DNA of 64,000 bases from Imbricaverruca yamaguchii (taxonomy: Eukaryota; Arthropoda; Thecostraca; Neoverrucidae). Made by a program: the position numbers and the translations under genes. Below, piece after piece: positions 22,781 to 32,930 of the stretch. Where the stretch lies: contig JAOTOL010000885.1 of assembly GCA_034440575.1 (NCBI GenBank), positions 91,029-155,028 of the forward strand, written 5' to 3'. Numbering within the stretch: position 1 is the stretch's first letter; each line of letters opens with the position of its first letter. The notes below the pieces were generated by a model. The model saw only the letters and a list, made by a program, of their open reading frames with translations, had not been told where the DNA came from and made no database searches.

Positions 22781-25208
22781 TACAACCCCAGATAATATTG
22801 GAACTAGCGATTGCCTACCATTTTCAGATGCATCTCCCTTCTTGGACGTGACAGCGTTGCCCATGATGCTCCTTCAACGGAAGACAGTGATGAGAGGAAG
22901 TCGCAACTTGTTCTAATACACTACACAGCATGGGCTGCTTGCATTATCAACCCATTCCGCAAGACAGCCACATCGAGGCACCCTCACCCGCGACACACGC
23001 GCCACCCGCCAGACCTCCGACGCGACTGTGTAGACAAGATTTGCCCTCCACTAGTGCGCGGATGAACACCAGTACGACAAATGAAGCATTCATCACCCAT
23101 ATGTGTCCCACAAGAGCATGTGATAAATGACCATTGCGCGAGAACATACCAGTGTGATGCTAATGTTAGTTGCATGAAGGAAAGAATAGCGAAATAGTTT
23201 GGCACTATACTCAGCAGCACATGCTCTCCAATGCTCGGTGGTAGCAAAATGCTTGCGCCGTCGATTGAGATGAAGCTCTTTTCATCAAACATTAATAGTT
23301 TAAAGCAACATAGTGTCGGACTCCGACAGAGCGCAAGAATGTAATTTGTGCATCATACAACTTAATCGTAAATACTTAAGCAAATGTGTAACTTATACTG
23401 AAAACGATAAAGCAAAAGTAGAAGTCCCTCAGCGGGAAGTTCCAGAACTAAGGGTTCTTGTAACTGCACGTAGATGGCAGAGTCATCACCAAGAGCTCCC
23501 GTCAGGTTCACGTCAGGGCAGCGGCGGCCTCAAAAGAAGATACGAAAACCGCAGCTTAGCTCAGGAACGACGGTCTTGGAAAAGATACGGAGGCCGCAGA
23601 TTGGCTCACCAGCAAGCCGCCCGAGGCCTTCCCTGCAATGCTAACTGGGAGGGGGAGGAGAGAGGGCATAACATCCCCAGTCAGGAGATATTTCCTATCG
23701 GTGTCGATGAAAGGTAATTTAGATTGACGTGGGAGGGGTTCATGGGCCTTTCACCCACAGGGTTCTTTTCCGTTCTAAGGATCTCTAGCCTATACCAGAT
23801 CCTCTCAGTCGTCCAGTTCCGGACTTCAATCTGAGCGATCCATGACATTCGGCTGAAGCTCCCTTAGCCCAAAGTGCTTCAAACATCCAGCGAAGTGGTC
23901 TCGGTTAGTAAACCTGACTTTCAGAGTGTATGGAACTCCAGTTAAGGGCCTCTAGATATCTGCTGAATGTTCGGACTTTCATCTGAAAGCCCCTAAGTTT
24001 ACTATAATGACTAGAAACTCCAGATCGGGGCCTCGGGACTTCCGGCTGATGGTGGCATACTTATAAGAGCGCCTTACTCAGTTCAGCACCTGCGCATCAC
24101 TGAAGTCCTTGACTTCTCCAAAAGGTGCAGACCTACATGCAAGGACCCTCGATCTACTGCTGATGCATCCTTGATCACTTCAAAGGGTCCCAAATATCCA
24201 GTTCAGGATTATCTGACCTGCCGAGGGCCCTGGCTTCAGGCCCAGTGTCAGGGTGGAACACCTAGGTGGACCTCACTAACTATGCAATCTGCAGGCTCCT
24301 ATGTCGGGGCGGAATGCCAAGGTGGACCTCACTATGCATGCAGTCTTCGAGCCCCGATGTCGATTCATCTGCAATAATCGATTCATCTCAAAATTGCAGA
24401 TATTATCGTCGGATTTCAGCATCGGGCCTAGCCGGACCAGTCGGACAGGGCGTTTTGAATTGCCCAGCTTGAGTGCTGCTGGACCTTTGCCATCAGTTTT
24501 GCAAAGCTCCATTCCTGAGCACGAGCATTCGTTGGATAGGTCCAAACCACCTGCTGAGGAGCGAAAAAAAAACGTTGGGATTGTATGAATTCAATTGTGA
24601 CGTTTCTCATTAGCCACAGATGAGCACTTTGTGAAGGAAAGGGCTTGTTTGGAAGCAGTGCCTGCGACAAGCACACAGGGAAAAAAACAGTTTACTGCAC
24701 AGTCATAATAGGGTACTTCAAGAGCTGAAAGGCCCTTCTAGAACTCGACAAAAAACACTTGCATGGCCTGAAAGACTCTGGCAGACTTCACAGCGGCCCT
24801 CTTGAGGCTCACACATAACTTAAGTGTCCTTGCCTTCTGACTGTCCTTACACAAACCCACAAGGTTCAACCAGAAATGTAATGGGCGTAGCGATATTTAA
24901 AAGGACCCTTTAAGAACCGAAAGGCTCTCCCCGAGCTCAGAGTGGTCAATGGGCCTCGATGGGCCTCACGAGCCCTACATGGCCCCTTCCTCGAAGAAGT
25001 GGTAACAAGGCCCCACGAAAGCACTCCCACAGCTCAAATAGGCCATCATAATACTATAGAATCCTCACCGACCACTGAGAGGTCTTCACCACTGTTCCCA
25101 AGGAAGACCGTCCCGAGGGTTTTGCTCCCATGAAGATTCGCTTCACAGACATCCTTCAGAAGCGTATCAAGTGAGACCATCCGTTCGTACATCAAGGGTC
25201 CCGATCTC
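22781..25208. other. intergenic; decayed tandem-like sequence
   Basis: 23760-24340 and 24690-25060 show loosely repeated phrases (for example GGACTTCAATCTGA against GGACTTTCATCTGA), suggesting an ancient, diverged tandem repeat. Open frames at 22930-23130 and 23313-23717 have no recognisable domain, and I do not call genes. Confidence 0.35.
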
Positions 25209-25212
25209 TTAA

Positions 25213-26178
25213 CACGCGCTCTGGCAGGGCATCGGAAAATTACGCGCACTGGAGGGGGGATTTCGCCCCATAAGATCTCGGCTCCTACTGAGGGTAGAGC
25301 AACGAAATTCGCATGGTGAATGGGCACGATAGTGAACTTAGATGTGTGCAAATTTCATGACCTTAGATCAGTATCTTCAAGGTCAAATGAGGTCAAAATA
25401 TTTATTTTTTAATCTTGTTTTGCGTGGCTTGGCTTGTCATGGTTATGGATCGCTGTGATTGTGTTTAAACGCTCAAAAATTGCCATTAAGGGTGTTTTTG
25501 ACATTATTAATGATGCAATACAGATGTCAGATCCGCCATTTGACCTCAGGTCACCTATCTAGGAGCACTTTATCAGGTCATTACCTACTCCTGTTCCCGG
25601 AACCGGGCTGCCCACCCGACTGCTCCGTTGGGCGGCTCAGCACAACCGGCTTCGCAAAGGAGTGAAATACATGAATAGAGTACGGAAATGCTTAGGCTCA
25701 CAATGGCAAACAGTAGATTTCGGGATGTATAGGGATTTACATGCAATATGACATCAATCGTATGACAGCCATTTGCATTTATGAGAACATTCTAGTTGAC
25801 CAAGTTTGGTTCCATTAGCCTGCCATGAACTTGACCTGACTTGACCTCGCCCACCTTACATGACTTTTAAATTATATAGCATAACAATATGCATCAAACA
25901 AGTCGCTAATGTTGTCAAAAACACTTCCATTTTGACAATATAATGGAAGCGTATCAACGCCGATATTTGCGGTATGGCGCTGAGAAAGTTGTTTTACTTT
26001 AGCGACCCCTAACTCGAAATATTTTCATCCGATTTCCATTTTTCTCCCTTTAAACAACGCCGCGGTCATATATAAGCAGGTACACAAACAATGGCGTATA
26101 TCGGCCGGTAAAATCTGGAGTTATCTACGAAAAACCGGACGTGTGGGCGGATTTCGCCCACCCCCTCCAGGGCGCGTG
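25213..26178. mobile_element. 966-bp piggyBac-like non-autonomous element with TTAA flanks
   Basis: The left end CACGCGCTCTGG (25213) and right end CCAGGGCGCGTG (to 26178) are inverted copies. Each is bordered directly by TTAA (25209-25212 and 26179-26182), the signature target duplication of piggyBac transposases. A second copy starts at 63623, again right after TTAA, with CACGCGCCCTGGAGG. No transposase frame exists inside, so it must be mobilised in trans. The interior is rich in AGGTCA motifs, including AGGTCA-AATG-AGGTCA at 25380-25395. Assignment to piggyBac rests on TTAA; the inverted repeat sequence itself is not a match I can cite. Confidence 0.75.
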
Positions 26179-26182
26179 TTAA

Positions 26183-26862
26183 GGGGTCAATATCTCATTT
26201 GGCCGTCACAGGTACGGTACTATACAGAAGATCTGGCTGGCACCAGGGGCGTGCCTAGGATTTCGCAAATCGGCAAGGTGCCACCACGGAACTCAAAGGG
26301 TTCCGGGGTAGGCCTTAAAAAGTCCCTCCAATGAACGCAGAGCCCACGTCAACGCAAAAAAGCCCATTCACGGATAATCCTTTTCCGACCAGCGATTTTT
26401 AAATATCCATAGAGGGCCTTACGCGAGCAAAAGGATCACTTGTACACGTAAATGTGACTGAATATTCCCACAATAATCCATCCACATGCCTTGATTGTTC
26501 CTCCCAGACCTCAAACCTGGCACCTGCGGGCCTCAAAGGAGCTTAGTTCTGAAATACAACCATAGGCTGTAAAAGGAAACAGGCTCCATTCAGGCGCCTG
26601 TGAAGCAAGGCCACACAAAGAGAAAAGACCTTTAAAAAGTGGGATAGGAATACCCCATGGCCTCATTGGACACGCCACTGAACAGTAAAAATGGCAGTAT
26701 TGCTGTCGACGTAGAGGCCCTATGGGTGCACCAGAACGCCAGTTAAGCTGGACGGTGATGCATGGTAATGTGGAGGCCCCTGGAGCTAAAAGTGATGTGA
26801 GACCTGTGGTGGAATAAGTATTCTCCAGAGCTCTGCCGAAGACCAAGATGTCTATGAACCCG
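26183..26862. other. intergenic, nothing recognised
   Basis: No gene. The phrase GGGGCGTGCCTAGGATTTCG at about 26243 is a possible old element end. Confidence 0.35.
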
Positions 26863-27378
26863 TACCGTCTCGGGAGGGGGGTCTTCAACCGCCCCCTCAG
26901 GTTTTTTTTTCGCGGATAACGAACGAACGACGCGCGGCAGCACGCCAAAATTTGGCATACCTTGTCCCGCATCAATTTGGCATGCTTTTTCAAAATTTTG
27001 AAGTCAGGTCATCTAGGGTCAACGAGTTAGACCAGGCCAAGTAAGGTCACCTCCAAAAAATAAATGTCAAAAAATAAAATTATCTTTTGGAGGCCAAATA
27101 TTTGTATGGCTCTGGTCGATTTCGTTGTCCTTTTCTGATTACAAATATTTTTTCTTCAAATATCCCACAAAATGAACGCCCCAGAGCTAAAAACATAATG
27201 TAAGTCGTGAAAAGTCGTGAAAATAAGGCCCCCCTAGTGACGTCACTTTTCCGGACTATTTTCTGGGTGGATCCGGACCCTACTCGTCGAGCGCTTTCCG
27301 ATGACACCCCTTTCGTTTTTATGCGACTCCTAGTTTGGATTTTAGAGGAGGTTACTATCCGCCCCCCGAGACGGGGTG
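26863..27378. mobile_element. MITE with CCGTCTCGGG inverted ends, copy 1
   Basis: The left end reads ACCGTCTCGGGAGGGGGG. The right end (27359-27377) is an inverted, slightly diverged version (CCGCCCCCCGAGACGGGGT). The interior matches 44199-44969 in reverse orientation, including TCGTCGAGCGCTTTCCGATG, GTGACGTCAC and the AAGTCGTGAAAAGTCGTGAA doublet. This copy is about 250 bp shorter through an internal deletion. No coding capacity. The superfamily is undetermined because the target duplication is unclear. Confidence 0.75.
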
Positions 27379-30300
27379 TGAGGATCTGACCGGAAAGGCG
27401 GCACGGGTTAAGTTCAATAGGACGCCCAATTGTTCATAAGAAGAACTTTGACACCGATGCAACAAGCGACTCCTCCAACTGAAAAGATGCAACTGCAATA
27501 AGGTTGTCCACATGATCCATAATATTGCCATAACTTGACAACAATTTATGGCGTTCATTGCATCAAGGGCTAACGTTAAGCTTAATAGTTCAGCTAAAAC
27601 TAAAGACATGAAGCAAGTAGTGCAAACTTGTGCCAAAAAGTGGGGTGCCAATTTCTTCTACGGGAGTAGAAAGGAGAGGGTAGCGCTACTACCAAAGAAC
27701 GCCAGTTGATGCAAGTTTGCATCGGGAGTAGCAGGCAATCAGTTGACATTCGCAGTGCCTATAATACTGCCTTGACGAGCTGAATGGGCCAGACTTACCA
27801 CTACCCTCAATAATTACCTAAATGGGCCAAACCGACTGATATCCCTAAACAAGTATACTTGGGTGAGAGGGAGGGGCAGAAGCGCCCTTGCAAGAGCGAA
27901 ACAATTGAATGTATTATGGCTTACCAAATTTCCCAAGATGTTCGAGGGGCCCTTTGAGGCTATCATAAATTGTCGGTGAAGGGGTAGAACATGTTTGATG
28001 TTTAAAAGCACACTTGGAGTGGGGAGGGGCAGCCTTCCCTCCCCTTGATGCGTCGCTCTTGTCTCCAAATGCTTTTTCAGCATACCGAAATCGTGGCTAG
28101 CTTGACTGGGAGTTCAGACGATGGTTGCAGCAGTTGCCAATGGTCGGAGTCACCAGACAAAATTCCATACGAGGCCCTGGCAATGGCGGCGCCAGGCTTT
28201 TGTGGCTGGTGAAGCAAATATGTGAGCTGTACTCAAGAGTGGAACTTCCTATATATGGGGTGGAAAGGCTTGACACACCGACTAACACGACCAAAGACGG
28301 CGAACTTCGTGCACGCATGTGCGTTAATGTCTCTCCTCCACGATGGTGCCCTGCATCTGTCTATGATCATATTTGTGAACGTCCGACATTCTGAAGAACT
28401 TAGAACTCACATGCTTAGTATCATGAATGGCATGGCAATCATGTCCCAAAAGCTCAATTTGGCACACTCACCACTGATATCCCCGTCACAGCATATGCCA
28501 ATTTTGTGCTTATGTGTGATATGCTGACACATTTCGTGTGCTACATGATCAACATAACTTCACATACTAGCGAGCCCTCTCCCCCAATACATAATTTCCA
28601 AAAATGTTGCACCTCATTTCTGCCTCTTATTCATCACTTCGGCAAATTTGTTAGGGGGTCACATGACCTTTTTGAGGGTCAAAGCTGCTCCGAAGACCAT
28701 GTGTACATAGTGTACCCCCATAGACCCAACGGTTAAGCTTCAGCCTGATTGAGGGGAGGGGTAAATCATGTATGAAGAGAACAAAATCAACGTTTCAGGG
28801 GACCAGTGACCCCCTTAGCATACACAAAGTGCCACCCGTGATCCACGTCTACCTTCTAATATTTCTTTTTGTACAGATGCATGCCACGCGACGACCAGTG
28901 GAATGCACTTTTCGAAAGCAAATCCGCCAAGTAGTATTCGAGACTGGGTGGTGGTCTGCCTCTCCAGTGCCTATTCAGCTCAGAGGATGCATCCACCAGT
29001 ACTCGGGATTTTAGCCGATAGCAACCCTCAGAGTAGAAAATGCGTCCCCCTCCGGAGACATTTTCCGACAAGTGTACCCCGCCCGCTCCCGAGGCGAAAT
29101 GACTCCCGGGTTATCTAGAACCATTGGCCGGACCTTTCAGTTAGAAACAAGGGGTGGGCTTATCACATGGCCTTGCCAAACCCTTTCAACATAGCTGCAC
29201 TTTGACCCCAGGCCAGAATCACCTATCATTCTAATACGCCTTTTGCCCTGCACTTACCACAGTCTGTCTCTGGGATCCATACGGCTTTGGAACTCCCGCG
29301 CTCTAATTACGATGAAATTTTCATAGTGCGTTCTGTTGTTCAGAGGCGAAGTTAAAAGCGAGTGCAAATATTCGATTCACCTATTGTTCGACTGGTCTCT
29401 TGTGGAAACAGCTGACTAAGCTTCAGTGAGGTAATATGAACTGAAAAGAAATAAATGTTCAAAAACGAGCGCGCAATTTATCAGTAAAATTACTTTTGTA
29501 ACATATATTTAAATGCTATAACTTAAGTAAAGAACGGCATTAGTCCGGAAGTATTAAAAGCATTGGTACTGTGCATCAGCAAAGAGACCGTACGATGAGT
29601 GTCCGATCTTACGCCTGGGCAGACATACCGGTCAGGCAGCTCAGTTGTTGCCTAGGTTTGGTCCTTGAAAGCCATCCAGGTGTCCACAACACATTACGCC
29701 ATAAGAACTAGCGCTTCGCTTGAGGGAGATGAGCAGAGAAGAGCTTTGGCAGCTTCAATGTTGCCCATGGCTTGTTTAACGTGTTGGGGCGGATTGTCCG
29801 CGCAGTGAGGAACTGGTGCTGCTAAATGCAAGTGATGTGTTTTGTGATAAACACTGAATTTCCTTCTTGTAATTGAACAAATTAAGTACGGGAATGGTTC
29901 AGGGGAGGAATCTCAAGTGGTATTCACATCCTTGAATGGCCACGAAGAATAATATGCAGTCATAACAACATTTTCTTTCTCGCTAAAACCAGAATAGGCT
30001 GTGCCTGAAGTGCCTTAATGGGCGCGTCGGCACTGTGCCTTGGAGATATGCAAGCATGACAGCGGGACCATTGACGACCGAACCGCAGGGTCGCTGGGAA
30101 GCTGAGCCACCCTTAGAACACAAGACTTAGCCTTGATCTTATCCACTGCATGAGAACGTCGTGTGACAAGTACTATCATCGGCGCCACTTTATTAACAGC
30201 ACTGGGAGAGTGACAGCAAGTGCTGAGCTGGGCTAAAGGGAAAATCATTGAGAGGATCCACCCATGAGGTCATTACTGGGGCAGGGACGCGCCCCACCAC

Positions 30301-32184
30301 TTTGAGGGATGGTGACGTGCTCGCAGCTTTCAGGAGCGCCACAGGAACCCCCCCCCCCCAGCCCTCCAGAGCGTTTCAAGAAATCTCCAAGCTTTCATTG
30401 AGATTACTGAACAGTGCACGCCACGACAGGAGATCCTGAACACATCCTACCGCTCCAAAACGCATTCCTCGCGATGACGTGGTGTCTTTCTGGTGCCACT
30501 GCAGCCGTCTCAGTGTCCAGGCACTCTATTGGGCGCCACAGGAAGCTTCGACCATCACAAAAGGCCTCCTACTGATGAGAGACCCCTCTCTTGGAGTGCC
30601 ACTGAATACATGTGAGCGGTACAGTATCGACTCTTAGAAAGCCCGATCCTACTCATAGAAGCCGTCTGAACACCACGGCGTCCAAAATGTTCGACTTGAG
30701 GACGTTGCAGAGCCCAGGTTACCAATGAGGCCGGCGCTAAGCTTTGGTTGTAAAAGCACTGCAACTGTCTGCGATGGCCCAGCGAGACACATTGTTTAGA
30801 GTAGACTTGGCGTGCAATGACAGCAAGAAATCATAGCACATGGCTGCCGCTCGAGTTCGCAATCATTGCCACTGCGCAATGCCGGGAGAGTGGCGGCTAA
30901 GTCTTCTGGGTAGGCCGCATGCTGTTCCGAAAGTTGACGGGACCATTGGGCTGTGCTCGAAAACTGTCAGTTTTCTTTTCTCGAGACGATTGAAACTGCA
31001 TGCACAAATAAATTGTCATTTGTATTTGAGTTATAAATTCAGCGATTTTCGGAAGCATTTCACAGTTAGATGTCCGTGTAGTACCATAGATAAAGAGAAA
31101 TTCAATTTCCAGTTCCTGCAGGTTCCAGAATGGCGCAGTGACGCAACAATTTAGTGTACTGGTGCACGGAGCCCTGGGGCGTGCAACAGACTCGGGTGTC
31201 ACCAATGCGCTGGCGAATCGCAGTGTGCCTTCCTTGCAATCGAGTAGGTGTGCCAAGAGCTTTCACATGACACTGTACCGCCTCGCAGGAGATGAATCTT
31301 GCGACATAGCGGGTTCGCTCGAGACGAAAAGTAACGGTGATATTTCTCGTCTGACCTACTTCCCTGGCAACCGCGTGCAAAGCTTTCTTTGTTTGTACTT
31401 TTTAGTTTTTGTTTTGCTTTGCCGTATAGCCGAACAAAACCACAAATTTGTACGTGCTTATTACGTGTATTAAATCTTTACTTCGCCTGTTAGTGGAGCC
31501 TGCCACGGTTGGGAATCCGTGCAAATACATAAACAAATACACAAATAAATAAATACACAATTCAGAGAGGTGTTGAGGGTCTGATCAATGGTCCAAATGA
31601 TAAAGTGTCAAGTTTTGCAGACAGAACAAATATGAACAGCCACCATTGACACTTGCGACCTGGTTTATCTCAGTAAAACCAGTGAGCTGCCACGCGTATT
31701 GCACTTGTTTGGAAAATGTGTCGATACCTTTGTTTCAACAAGTATCGAATGACGTCTTACCGCTATTCATAATTCGTGATGAAAACCTCATGCACCTTTC
31801 AAGCAGCGTAACTATTCTGACCAGTTTGACATATTGGTGCAGCAAATAAAGTTTGAGAGGTACTTGTTTCCCTGGACTTCTTTGAGTACTTGTTTGAGAG
31901 GTACCACCAGTATATTCCTGGACAACGAAGTGTGAGAGGCACATGTTTCCTCGTCCATGCACTTTGAGACAACAGGTGTTCACTGCATACCAGCCATTGA
32001 GGGTGCGTCTAAATGTGATATGCACTTTCAATTTTGAAACGCCGGTTGCCGATAACAAATAACATACGCATTCCATCGAAGTCAAAGGGCAAATTTTGTA
32101 TTGAACGCTGAAGACACAAGAACACAATTAACGTGCAAACTGGAAGAATACCCAAGTGGTAGGCTAATCGCCGTCTCGGCGCCT
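27379..32184. other. 4.8 kb of intergenic sequence, no supported gene
   Basis: Mixed composition. No domain, RNA gene or repeat family was recognised. An open frame at 31138-31473 ends in a hydrophobic stretch (FLCLYFLVFVLLCRI) but has no other support. An A/T-rich (AAATAAATAAATAC) tract lies at about 31527-31560. Confidence 0.4.
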
Positions 32185-32185
32185 G

Positions 32186-32310
32186 TGATCAATCCAGAAC
32201 CACAAATCCTCTATACTCCGAGCAGTTGCTGGGCAGCCGTATCGGCGATGCCTATGACAGATCCAGAACCACGCATCCTCTGTACTCCGACCAGCTCCGG
32301 AGCCTCTGCG
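32186..32310. repeat. two-copy tandem duplication, about 69 bp
   Basis: CAGAACCACAAATCCTCTAT and CAGAACCACGCATCCTCTGT, each followed by ACTCCGA.CAG, start near 32194 and 32263. Confidence 0.65.
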
Positions 32311-32394
32311 CGTCCCCGAACTCACAACTGGCAAGGGCCCGTCAGTCTCAACAGTCCTAACTCTGCGACCGCCTTAGGAACACCGACGGATGAC

Positions 32395-32715
32395 TGCGGG
32401 AACAGCAGTCAAAGTTGACCTTGCTGCGGCACCTACAGTCCAAGCCGCCCCATTGCTGCGGGACCCACAGTCCATGTTGGCCGCCCTGCCGCGGTACTCA
32501 CAGTCGACGTTGACCTCCCCGCCGCGGTACTCACAGTCGAAGTTAACCTCCCCGCCGCGGTACTCACAGTCAAAGTTAACCTCCCCGCCGCGGTACTCAC
32601 AGTCGAAGTTGGCCGCCCTGCCGCGGTACTCACAGTCGAAGTTGGCCGCCCTGCCGCGGTACTCACAGTCGAAGTTGGCCGCCCTGCCGCGGTACTCACA
32701 GTCGAAGTTGGCCGC
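32395..32715. repeat. 33-bp minisatellite overlapping an exon's 5' splice site
   Basis: The unit CCGCGGTACTCACAGTCGAA plus GTTGGCCGCCCTG (plus strand) is present in seven near-identical copies at 32484-32715. Two or three degenerate ones precede them from 32395. Read on the minus strand, every intact copy contains GACTGTGAGTACC, a consensus 5' splice site. The period is a multiple of three, so several frames stay open. Confidence 0.93.
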
Positions 32716-32930
32716 CTTGCTGCAGCCGCCAATCGGCATGACGGCGGCCGGCTGGCTCGGCTGGCCGGCGCTGTCGCCCTTCTCGGCTGGTGCCGGCGGA
32801 TAGCCGCGCCGGACCGCCTCCGGCTGGCCGGCCGGCCTGGCTTCCGAGCGGTGTGGGCTGGGCGGCGGCGGCTGCGCCTCGCCGCTCACATCGCCGTTGA
32901 TCCGCTTGTAGAGGCCGGGCGTGTGCTTGC
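32700..32930 (-). CDS. candidate internal exon ending in a repeated splice donor
   Basis: A minus-strand open segment of 231 bp begins after GCGTTGCAG (acceptor AG at 32932-32931). It reads KHTPGLYKRINGDVSGEAQP, then a Pro/Ser-rich stretch, PAEKGDSAGQPSQPAAVMPI and GGCSKAANFD. It ends at GACT/GTGAGT, a consensus donor at 32699-32694. Third codon positions are mostly G or C. I do not recognise the protein; the composition suggests a disordered linker. The donor and the last ten codons belong to the first unit of the 33-bp array, so six more identical donors follow 33 bp apart. Using them would add 11-residue repeats (RGRAANFDCEY). Flanking exons were not found. Confidence 0.4.

Noticed and set aside
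31138..31473. Membrane protein ORF
   Set aside because: A single hydrophobic tail, no relative recognised, overlapping frames on the other strand.
27379..32100. Undescribed gene cluster in the quiet 4.7-kb interval
   Set aside because: No supported coding frame, repeat or motif was found.
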